Assembly: GCA_002699145.1 (NCBI GenBank)
Contig: PABK01000026.1
Span: 124,001-188,000 of the forward strand
Length of the DNA: 64,000 nucleotides
Direction: 5' to 3'
Source of the DNA: Halioglobus sp.
GTDB lineage: Bacteria; Pseudomonadota; Gammaproteobacteria; Pseudomonadales; Halieaceae
The position numbers were made by a program, and so were the translations under genes. Position 1 is the stretch's first letter. Each line of letters starts with the position of its first letter. Below, piece by piece: positions 18,665-25,705 of the stretch. The notes below the pieces were generated by a model. The model did not search any database, had not been told where the DNA came from, and saw nothing but the letters and a program-made list of their open reading frames with translations.

Positions 18665-19549
18665 ATGGCGAGTGTAGCGTTTATCGGCCTGGGCAATATG
18701 GGCGGCCCAATGGCGGGCAACCTGCTCTTGGCGGGCCACGAGGTGGTGGTGTTCGACCTGCAGCCGGAGGCCCTGCAGCGCCTGCGCGAGCAGGGCGCCG
18801 CGGTGGCCGGCAGCGCCGCCGAGGCGGCGCGTGAGCGGGATTACGTCATCTCCATGCTGCCCGCGGGGCGCCACGTCGCCGGCCTGTACCTGGGCGACGA
18901 CGGCCTGCTGGCGCAGCTCGACGCGCGCACCACCGTGCTCGATTGCAGCACCATCGACGCGGCCACCGCGCGCGAGGTCGGCGAGTTCGCGGCGGCGAGC
19001 GGGGTCGGCTTCATGGACTCCCCGGTGTCCGGCGGTGTGGCTGCTGCGGCCGCGGGCACCCTGGCCTTCATGTGTGGCGGCGACGCGGCGACCTTCGAGC
19101 GGGCGCAACGAATCCTGCCTGACATGGGCAAGAACATCTTCCACGCCGGCCCGGCCGGCGCGGGCCAGGTCGCCAAGGGCTGCAACAACATGCTGCTGGC
19201 CATTCACATGATCGGCAGCTGCGAGGCGCTGGAAATGGGTGCGCGCAACGGGCTGGACCCGCGGGTGCTGTCCGAGATCATGCTCGCCAGTTCCGGGCGC
19301 AACTGGTCGTTGGAAGTCTACAACCCCTACCCCGGGGTGATGGAGTCGGCGCCCGCCAGCAACGACTACCAGCCCGGCTTCATGGTGGACCTGATGGTCA
19401 AGGACCTGGGCCTGGCGATGGAGATCGCCGAGCACAGCGGGGTCGACAACGCGCTGGGCAAGCTGGCGCAGGCGCTGTACCAGGCGCACAGCGAGGCGGG
19501 CAACGGCCAGCGCGACTTCTCCAGCATCCTGGAGCGCCTGCGCCAGTAG
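18665..19549 (+). CDS. mmsB: 3-Hydroxyisobutyrate dehydrogenase
   Basis: 294 residues with GGGAG before the ATG. Rossmann motif FIGLGNMGGPMAGNLLLAGH at the start, substrate motif DSPVSGGVAAAAAGTLAFM, and the catalytic Lys in GAGQVAKGCNNMLL identify the beta-hydroxyacid dehydrogenase family at full length. It oxidises 3-hydroxyisobutyrate to methylmalonate semialdehyde. Last gene of the operon, 35 bases after the hydrolase. The next step would need an acylating dehydrogenase; the operon's first gene is the only candidate here. Confidence 0.93.
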   Translation: MASVAFIGLGNMGGPMAGNLLLAGHEVVVFDLQPEALQRLREQGAAVAGSAAEAARERDYVISMLPAGRHVAGLYLGDDGLLAQLDARTTVLDCSTIDAATAREVGEFAAASGVGFMDSPVSGGVAAAAAGTLAFMCGGDAATFERAQRILPDMGKNIFHAGPAGAGQVAKGCNNMLLAIHMIGSCEALEMGARNGLDPRVLSEIMLASSGRNWSLEVYNPYPGVMESAPASNDYQPGFMVDLMVKDLGLAMEIAEHSGVDNALGKLAQALYQAHSEAGNGQRDFSSILERLRQ

Positions 19550-19615
19550 CTCTGCGCTGTCCGGCTTGTGTCGCGGCGAGCGCCCGCGGACCCTGGGTGC
19601 CGGGGAGTCGCCGCG

Positions 19616-19621
19616 GTACAA
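19616..19621 (+). promoter_or_regulatory. Candidate -10 for the bd-oxidase operon
   Basis: TACAAT lies 33 bases before the cydA-like start codon, in the gap after mmsB; the -35 region (TGGGTG) is weak. AGGAGG sits 7 bases before the ATG at 19655. Confidence 0.4.
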
Positions 19622-19654
19622 TGGGAATACGCCCTGTGGTAGAGGAGGTGTGGT

Positions 19655-21007
19655 ATGGAGTTTGACGCGGTACTGCTGGCGCGCATCCAGTTCGCCGCCA
19701 ACATCAGTTTCCATATTCTCTTTCCCACCATCACCATCGGGCTGGCCTGGGTACTGTTCTATTTCCGCGTGCGCTTCACCCTCAGCGGCGACGAGGCCTG
19801 GGAGTACGCCTACAATTTCTGGGTCAAGGTCTTTGCGCTGACTTTCGCTCTCGGCGTGGTCTCGGGCATCACCATGAGTTTCCAGTTCGGCACCAACTGG
19901 CCCGGTTTCATGGAGCGCGCGGGGAATATCGCCGGGCCGCTGCTTGGCTACGAAGTGCTCACCGCCTTTTTTCTCGAGGCCTCTTTCCTGGGCATCATGT
20001 TGTTTGGCAAGCAGCGCGTCTCCAACCGCACGCACCTTGTGGCCACCTTCCTGGTCGCCTTCGGCACCTCCCTGTCTGCGTTCTGGATCCTGGCGCTGAA
20101 TTCATGGATGCAGACGCCCCAGGGGTACAGCCTGCAGGACGGGCAGTTCTTTGCCGAGAGCTGGATGCAGATTATCTTCAACCCTTCCTTTCCCTATCGC
20201 ATGGTGCACATGCTGCTGGCCAGCCTGTTGACCAGCGCATTCCTGATCGCCGGCGTGTCGGCCTGGCGCGTGCGGCGTGGGGTGGACGGGCCGGCGACCT
20301 GGCGGGTGCTGCGCACCGGGGTGTGGCTGGCGGCTGCCGCCATCCCGCTGCAGATTCTCGCCGGCGACCTGCACGGCCTGAACACGCTGCAGCACCAGCC
20401 GGAAAAAATTGCCGCCATGGAGGCGGTCTGGGACACCGAGCGGGGCGCGCCCTTCACCCTGCTGGGCCTGCCGGACGAGGAGCAGCGCGTCACGCACCTG
20501 GCGCTGCGCATTCCCTACGCCGCCAGCCTGATCCTCACCCACCGCGCCGATGGCGAGGTGCGCGGCCTGAATGATTTCGACACCCACCCGCCGGTCGCGC
20601 CGCTGTTCTGGTCCTTTCGCGTAATGCTGGGAGTGGGCATGCTCATGCTGCTGGTGTCCTGGTGGGGCGCCTGGACCCTGTGGCGCCGCCGCGAGCCCGG
20701 CCGGCTGCTGCTGGGCGCCCTGTCGGCGATGACTTTCTCGGGCTGGGTGGCGACGCTGGCCGGGTGGTACGTCACGGAAATCGGCCGCCAGCCGTGGATC
20801 GTCTCGGGGCTGCTGTCCACCGCGGAGGTCGCCGCAGACCACCCGGAGGCGACGCTCGCCGGCACCTTGTTCGGTTACATCGGACTCTACCTGTTTTTGC
20901 TTTACTCCTATATCCACGCCCTGCGCTACCTGTCCACCAAGCCGGCGCGCTCGCTGGCCATGTTGCCGCAGAACAGGCCCGGGGCGGCGCAGGAGGCCTC
21001 GTCGTGA
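19655..21007 (+). CDS. Cytochrome bd-type quinol oxidase subunit I (CioA-like)
   Basis: 450 residues, about nine membrane helices. His20 in NISFHILFPT is the expected haem ligand; other landmarks are ALGVVSGITMSFQFGTNW, GYEVLTAFFLEASFLGIM and GWYVTEIGRQPW. The periplasmic Q-loop is short, as in cyanide-insensitive oxidases (CioA) rather than E. coli CydA. With subunit II it oxidises quinol and reduces oxygen to water in the inner membrane without pumping protons. A strong ribosome site fixes the start; 4-base overlap with the next gene. Confidence 0.93.
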   Translation: MEFDAVLLARIQFAANISFHILFPTITIGLAWVLFYFRVRFTLSGDEAWEYAYNFWVKVFALTFALGVVSGITMSFQFGTNWPGFMERAGNIAGPLLGYEVLTAFFLEASFLGIMLFGKQRVSNRTHLVATFLVAFGTSLSAFWILALNSWMQTPQGYSLQDGQFFAESWMQIIFNPSFPYRMVHMLLASLLTSAFLIAGVSAWRVRRGVDGPATWRVLRTGVWLAAAAIPLQILAGDLHGLNTLQHQPEKIAAMEAVWDTERGAPFTLLGLPDEEQRVTHLALRIPYAASLILTHRADGEVRGLNDFDTHPPVAPLFWSFRVMLGVGMLMLLVSWWGAWTLWRRREPGRLLLGALSAMTFSGWVATLAGWYVTEIGRQPWIVSGLLSTAEVAADHPEATLAGTLFGYIGLYLFLLYSYIHALRYLSTKPARSLAMLPQNRPGAAQEASS

Positions 21008-21996
21008 GTGAGCTGTTGCCCCTGTTTTTTCTCTTTGCCATGGGCCTGTCGCTGTTCGTGTACGTCATCCTGGACGGCTTCGACCTGGGTATCGGCCTGT
21101 TGCTGCCCCTGGCTGACGAGCGCGAAAAGGACGTCATGATCGCCTCGATCGGCCCGTTCTGGGACGCCAACGAGACCTGGATCGTACTCGGCGTCGGCGT
21201 GCTGCTGGTCGCCTTCCCCCATGCCCACGGTATCGTTCTCACCGCGCTGTATATCCCGGTGACCGTCATGCTGTTCGGGCTGATCCTGCGCGGCGTCGCC
21301 TTTGACTTCCGCGTCAAGGCCGGGGATGCGCGCCGCGCGCTGTGGAACCGGGCCTTCTTCGCCGGCTCGCTGATTGCCTCGCTGGCGCAGGGCTGGATGC
21401 TCGGCTCCTACGTCACCGGGCTGCAGGATAGCGGCACCAGCCTGGCCTTTGCCGCCCTGATCGCGCTGACGCTGCCGGCCCTGTACGCCATGCTGGGCGG
21501 GGCCTGGTTGCTGATCAAGACGGAATACGCCCTGTTCGACAAGGCGGTGCGCTGGTGCCGTGTCGCCTGGCTGCCCATGGGCCTGGGCCTGCTGCTGGTG
21601 TCCGTGGCCACGCCGCTGGTCAGCGAGCGCATCGCCGAACGCTGGTTCACCCTGCCCAACGCCATCGGCCTGTTGCCGATCCCGGTCAGCTGCGCCATTG
21701 CCTTTGGCGCCATCGGCTGGGTACTCAACCGGCCGCGCGTGCTGCACGCCGGATACGGCGCGCTGGTCTACGTGTGCCTGGTGGTGATCTGCCTGATGGC
21801 CGCGATCGGCCTGGCCTACAGTATCTACCCGGATATCGTCATCGGGCGTATGACGCTGTACGAGGCGGCCGCCGCGACAGGATCCCTGCAGTTCGTGTTC
21901 TGGGGCGTGGCCGTCACCCTGCCCCTCATAGCCGGGTATACCGTCTATGTGTACCGGGTGTTCGGCGGCAAGGCGACCGACCTGTCCTACGAATAG
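21004..21996 (+). CDS. Cytochrome bd-type quinol oxidase subunit II (CioB-like)
   Basis: 330 residues from a GTG at 21004, which overlaps the subunit I stop and has AGGAGG 7 bases upstream. Hallmarks are YVILDGFDLGIGLLLPLADE, IGPFWDANETWIVLGVGVLL, FPHAHGIVLTALYIPV and the closing FWGVAVTLPLIAGYTVYVY. Eight or so membrane segments. The frame stays open upstream, but that stretch lies inside subunit I. No cydX-type small subunit or cydDC genes follow. Confidence 0.93.
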   Translation: MSELLPLFFLFAMGLSLFVYVILDGFDLGIGLLLPLADEREKDVMIASIGPFWDANETWIVLGVGVLLVAFPHAHGIVLTALYIPVTVMLFGLILRGVAFDFRVKAGDARRALWNRAFFAGSLIASLAQGWMLGSYVTGLQDSGTSLAFAALIALTLPALYAMLGGAWLLIKTEYALFDKAVRWCRVAWLPMGLGLLLVSVATPLVSERIAERWFTLPNAIGLLPIPVSCAIAFGAIGWVLNRPRVLHAGYGALVYVCLVVICLMAAIGLAYSIYPDIVIGRMTLYEAAAATGSLQFVFWGVAVTLPLIAGYTVYVYRVFGGKATDLSYE

Positions 21997-22008
21997 GCGC
22001 CGCGCGGC

Positions 22009-22197
22009 CTATGGCGTTTCGGCTTCCTCGAGGCGCTGTTGTGCCGCTGCCTGCAGGGATTGCTCCAGTTTCCCGGCCTTTTCCAGGGCCTGTCGCTGCC
22101 CCTCGGGAATGGCGGAGTCGGACTGTCCCGCGCCGGAGCCCTGGTACAGGGCCCAGCCGATGGCGCCGAGAGCGAGTAGCATGCCGATGAGTCGCAT
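22009..22197 (-). CDS. Small single-pass membrane protein, 62 residues
   Basis: The ATG at 22197 has AGGAGG 8 bases upstream; the ATG at 22203 would be too close to it, and the longer frame to 22287 has no support. One N-terminal membrane segment (MRLIGMLLALGAIGWALYQG) precedes a charged, Gln/Glu-rich helix. No family recognised. It is convergent with the bd-oxidase operon and so is not a CydX subunit. Confidence 0.65.
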   Translation of the reverse strand: MRLIGMLLALGAIGWALYQGSGAGQSDSAIPEGQRQALEKAGKLEQSLQAAAQQRLEEAETP

Positions 22198-22346
22198 GGG
22201 CATCACCTCCTGCGGCCACTCTAGCACGTGCGCTGCCCGCCGTCGCCGCGGTTCAATTCGCCAGTTCACCCTGACCTCTTTTGCCATGGCGCGTGCGGCG
22301 CGCAGGGCATACCCTGTGCGCTGGATTTAACCCCCGAGGAACCAGT

Positions 22347-23150
22347 ATGTCATTCGTCAACGTCGACAAACCGCGGCCCTACATCACCCAGATAACGCTC
22401 AACCGGCCCGAGCGCATGAACGCCATGGCCTTCGATGTGATGGTGCCGTTCAAGGAGGCGCTGGAGGAGGTGAGCTTTGACAACGAGACCCGCGTGGTGG
22501 TGGTGACCGGCGCCGGCGAGGGGTTTTGTTCCGGGGCCGACCTGGAAGACCCCGGCTGGATGGACATCTTCGAGGGCCTGACCGTCCCGGGTATCGCGCG
22601 CCGCGCCATGCGCATTCTCGACGACGTGGTCAGGGCCATTCACGACATGCACCAGCCGGTGATCGGCGCGATCAACGGCGCCGCCATCGGCGGCGGCTTC
22701 TGCCTGGCGATGGCCACCGATATCCGCATCGCCTCGCAGCGCGCCTACTTCCGCCCGGCGGGCATCAACAACGGCCTGACCTCTGCCGAACTGGGGCTCA
22801 GTTACCTGCTGCCGCGGGCAATCGGCTCCAGCCGCGCTTTCGAGATCATGCTCACCGGGCGCGATGTCGACGCCGCCGAGGCCGAGCGCATCGGCATGGT
22901 GACGCGCGCCGTGGACCACGACTCACTGCTGGACGAGTGTTACGCCGTGGCCGAGCGAATCAACGGTTTCAGCCAGCTCGGCGTGGAACTGTCCAAGCAG
23001 ATGCTGTGGGCTGGGATGGACGCGGGCAGCCTGCACACCCACATGAACCACGAGGGCCACGCGCAGTTGTTCGTGCGCATGACCACGCAGAACTTCGAGG
23101 AGGCGATTCGCGCGCGCAAGGAAGGTCGCGCCCCCGAGTTCAAGGACTGA
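22347..23150 (+). CDS. Enoyl-CoA hydratase/isomerase family protein
   Basis: 267 residues; GAGGAA lies 6 bases before the ATG at 22347. Crotonase fold: GAGEGFCSGADLEDPG and GAINGAAIGGGFCLAMATD form the oxyanion hole, followed by FRPAGINNGLTSAELGLSYL. The acid pair typical of hydratases is partly replaced (AELGLSYLLPR), so it may be an isomerase or hydratase of a larger substrate. Similar proteins occur in fatty-acid and steroid side-chain catabolism. It stands alone on the plus strand. Confidence 0.85.
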   Translation: MSFVNVDKPRPYITQITLNRPERMNAMAFDVMVPFKEALEEVSFDNETRVVVVTGAGEGFCSGADLEDPGWMDIFEGLTVPGIARRAMRILDDVVRAIHDMHQPVIGAINGAAIGGGFCLAMATDIRIASQRAYFRPAGINNGLTSAELGLSYLLPRAIGSSRAFEIMLTGRDVDAAEAERIGMVTRAVDHDSLLDECYAVAERINGFSQLGVELSKQMLWAGMDAGSLHTHMNHEGHAQLFVRMTTQNFEEAIRARKEGRAPEFKD

Positions 23151-23250
23151 GCGGCGCGCCTGCGGCTGGCCGCTGTGTTATGCTGGGCGAAATCCTGAAC
23201 GGGCCTGGCAATCGTCGCTGCCGCGACGGGGCGTTGCCACGGATGCGGCC

Positions 23251-23628
23251 ATGTCCTACAGCATCGATTTTCAGCAAAAACCGGATTACCTGCACGCCAT
23301 CGTCAGCGGCGATAACTCACAGGAGAACGCCCTGGCCTACCTGCGCGAAATCTCCGCGTTCTGCGAGGAAAATTCCGTCCAGCGCCTGCTTATAGAGGAG
23401 CGCCTGGAGGGCCCTCGCCTGGGCTACGCGGCGGTCTACCGTATCGCCTCCAGCGCCGGCAGCGACTGGCCGTTGTTCACGGCGCGCACTGCCTACGTGG
23501 ATGTCTATGCCGAAAACACGGCGATGAATTTTGCCGCCGAGGTATCCAGCAACCGCGGTATACGCGCGCGCGCCTTCGACACGGTCGATGCCGCCGCGCA
23601 GTGGTTGTGTTCCGCGGCGGAGGACTAG
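23251..23628 (+). CDS. Hypothetical protein with SpoIIAA/STAS-like features
   Basis: 125 residues, soluble, no named family recognised with certainty. Alternating strands and helices with a closing FDTVDAAAQWL segment resemble the small SpoIIAA-like proteins whose last helix follows an FxxxxxAxxWL pattern. A TTATGCT -10-like hexamer is found about 70 bases upstream. Its stop overlaps the end of the convergent exosortase-associated gene by four bases. Confidence 0.6.
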   Translation: MSYSIDFQQKPDYLHAIVSGDNSQENALAYLREISAFCEENSVQRLLIEERLEGPRLGYAAVYRIASSAGSDWPLFTARTAYVDVYAENTAMNFAAEVSSNRGIRARAFDTVDAAAQWLCSAAED

Positions 23629-24248
23629 CCGCCGCTTTTGGCGGCGGTTTTCTGCAAGGAGCCCAGCACCTTTAGCAGCAGGGGTGTGTTCCTGGATTGC
23701 CACAGCCAGATCATCACCGGCGCCAGGGTCGGCACGATCAGCACGCTGGTCTGGTAGCAAATACCGATCAGGTTGGGGCCGGGCACCCAGGTCGGTTGCC
23801 GGTAAAACAGTTCTCCCAGGCCCGCCATGAGCTCCTTCATGCCCAGGCACACCAGCCCCAGGGCGAACAGCGGGTACAGTACGAGCAGGCCCATCACCCA
23901 GGTATTGAAGTAACGCCGGCGTGGCGTGGCGAAGTGCATCGCCGTGTAAAAGGGCAGTGAGTAGGACAGTATGCGTGTGTCGAGCTGGAAGCCGAGCTGG
24001 TATTCGGCCCCGGCCAGCGCTGTGGGCCGCCCGTTGAGTTCGCCGAAACGGGTCATCAGCAGGGCGTGCTGGCCGTCGGCATAGAGCGTGTCGACGACGC
24101 CCGGAAACCAGGCGCTGAGTACGCTGTTGGCGAAGCCCAGGGCGGGCAGGGCCAGGGGCGCCGCGGCGACGGTCCACAGGGCAAAGCAGGGCAGCAGCAG
24201 GATAAACACGAACACCAGGAACTGGCGCCCGTGATCGCGCTCAGGCAC
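23625..24248 (-). CDS. Exosortase H-associated membrane protein
   Basis: 207 residues from a GTG at 24248 (a TTG at 24266 is the alternative and would overlap the exosortase gene by 26 bases). Several membrane segments: FLVFVFILLLPCFALWTVAA near the start, then NTWVMGLLVLYPLFALGLVC and SVLIVPTLAPVMIWLW. The protein has the size and layout of the membrane partner that is encoded beside exosortase H. It probably assists cleavage or anchoring of CTERM proteins at the inner membrane; biochemical role unknown. Confidence 0.75.
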   Translation of the reverse strand: MPERDHGRQFLVFVFILLLPCFALWTVAAAPLALPALGFANSVLSAWFPGVVDTLYADGQHALLMTRFGELNGRPTALAGAEYQLGFQLDTRILSYSLPFYTAMHFATPRRRYFNTWVMGLLVLYPLFALGLVCLGMKELMAGLGELFYRQPTWVPGPNLIGICYQTSVLIVPTLAPVMIWLWQSRNTPLLLKVLGSLQKTAAKSGG

Positions 24249-24747
24249 CGGCCGGTTCCGCCGCAATGCCCTGGCGGGACAGGTAGCGCAGGTAGACCAG
24301 GAAGACGATGAGCACGTCCAGCATGATCAGGGTGGGCCACAGGTAGAGGTGGATCCAGCCGAAGAAATCCAGGTTCCAGTTGCCCAGGTAGAACAGGCTG
24401 ATGATGCGCACCAGGTTGAGCGCCTGGATGGCGATGAAGCCTATGGCGATGGCCGCGGCGCGCTGGCGCCAGGCGGCGGGGAAGGCGATGACTGCCGCGA
24501 TCAGCACGATGGTGGCTTCCACGCCGTTGCAGCCGGACTCGATGGACACGGCGAAACCGCTATCGCTGAACTGCAGCACCTTGCCGTGGGCGACGACCGT
24601 GCTGTCGAAGGGCAGGATCAGCGCTGCGCTGAGCCGTGCCAGCGAGCTGGTGAACGGGACGATGACATGCTCCTGCACCGGCGCCATCATCTCGACGGTG
24701 AACAACGTAAGCAGGATCAGCAGGAATGTGACGGCAAAGCGGGCCAA
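24241..24747 (-). CDS. xrtH: Exosortase H (CTERM-processing transpeptidase)
   Basis: 168 residues from a TTG start with GAGGAA 6 bases upstream. A multi-spanning membrane protein with the exosortase active site: Cys73 in VSIESGCNGVEATIVL, Arg114 in ALNLVRIISLFYLGN and His133 in FFGWIHLYLWPTLIM. Exosortases cut C-terminal sorting signals and are thought to transfer the protein to a new anchor. The single-domain short form and the neighbouring partner gene fit the XrtH type, which processes proteins ending in an IPTLxxWG-CTERM signal. No such target protein was found in this window. Confidence 0.85.
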   Translation of the reverse strand: MARFAVTFLLILLTLFTVEMMAPVQEHVIVPFTSSLARLSAALILPFDSTVVAHGKVLQFSDSGFAVSIESGCNGVEATIVLIAAVIAFPAAWRQRAAAIAIGFIAIQALNLVRIISLFYLGNWNLDFFGWIHLYLWPTLIMLDVLIVFLVYLRYLSRQGIAAEPAGA

Positions 24748-24799
24748 CGCGATTTCCTCGTGCGGTTGCGGTCGATTCTAGCACGCGGCGCCGGTGCCA

Positions 24800-25705
24800 T
24801 CAGTTCCGGGGCGGCGCCTGCCCTGAAATCAGCCCCAGGTCGATGGCGGTGAGCTGGTCGTAATCCCAGCCCGGCAGCGCAAAGAAGAAGGGAAAACGGC
24901 TGCTGAGAATATAGTGCTGCTCGCCGTGGGTGAACAGCTCCAGCGTATCCTCGCCCCCCAGGCTGTTCACCACCAGCACCAGGTCCGCCTCGGCGGCGGC
25001 CAGTTCCCGCTGCAGGTCCTCGGCAGCGAGGTCCTTCACCTGCAGGTTGCGCAGGGCCGCGAGCAGCAGCTCCAGCTCGTCCGCGTCCGGCGTACCGCCG
25101 GTGCCGCTCACCCAGGCGCCGTTTTCCAGGCGCAGGCTGTAGCTGTCGCTGACAATACCCAGCGGCGCGCGGATCTGCAGCAGGTGGGGATCCAGCCAGC
25201 CGCCCCCGGTGGCGGGCGCATCGAAGGCGTTCAGGAGGATGCTGTAGATGGCGCCCTGTGCGCGGTTGCGCGCGTGGATGTGGCGAAACCCCGGCGAAGT
25301 GCCGAGGAAAACCGTGTGCTCGCTGCCGTCAGCCAGCGCCAGGTCGATGCGCCGCTGGTAGAAATACTCGGCGACGCGGAAACGCTGGCGCGCGGTGGCG
25401 GTGGCGGCCACTGGCCAGTCGCGACCGCCGCGCGCCAGCGCGCCCAACAGCGCCTCGACGCGTTTGCGGTCGGCCGGCAGGTCGCCCAGTTCCGGCAGGC
25501 GCCAGTGCTCGCCGGCGCGCTCCAGCAGTGCGCTGTTGTCGTACTCGTCGCCAACCAGGATGCTGTCCACCGCCGTGGGATCGAAATCGAGCATCGCGGG
25601 CCGCTCTGCCGAAGTCTGCGACGCCGGCTGCGGCCACATTACGACAGCGGTGATAACGCACTGTATCAACAGCACCAGCAGCAAGGTGGTGACGTGACGG
25701 TTCAC
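24800..25705 (-). CDS. DUF4340-type protein of a Gld-like ABC system
   Basis: 301 residues from a GTG at 25705 that overlaps the upstream stop (GTGA). One N-terminal membrane anchor (HVTTLLLVLLIQCVITAVVM) then a periplasmic domain with LDFDPTAVDSILVG, WRLPELGDLPADRKRVEALL and RLDLALADGSEHTVFLG-type strands, matching DUF4340. Proteins of this family travel with GldF/GldG exporters. The closing part (LFTHGEQHYILSSRFPFFF) is also typical. It ends 52 bases before exosortase H, in the same direction. Confidence 0.8.
   Translation of the reverse strand: MNRHVTTLLLVLLIQCVITAVVMWPQPASQTSAERPAMLDFDPTAVDSILVGDEYDNSALLERAGEHWRLPELGDLPADRKRVEALLGALARGGRDWPVAATATARQRFRVAEYFYQRRIDLALADGSEHTVFLGTSPGFRHIHARNRAQGAIYSILLNAFDAPATGGGWLDPHLLQIRAPLGIVSDSYSLRLENGAWVSGTGGTPDADELELLLAALRNLQVKDLAAEDLQRELAAAEADLVLVVNSLGGEDTLELFTHGEQHYILSSRFPFFFALPGWDYDQLTAIDLGLISGQAPPRN

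Noticed and set aside
22009-22197. Small membrane protein as CydX subunit of the bd oxidase
   Set aside because: It is on the opposite strand, convergent with the operon, and lacks CydX sequence features.
23625-24747. A target protein for exosortase H inside the window
   Set aside because: I looked at C-termini of the encoded proteins and found none with IPTLxxWG followed by a membrane helix and basic residues.
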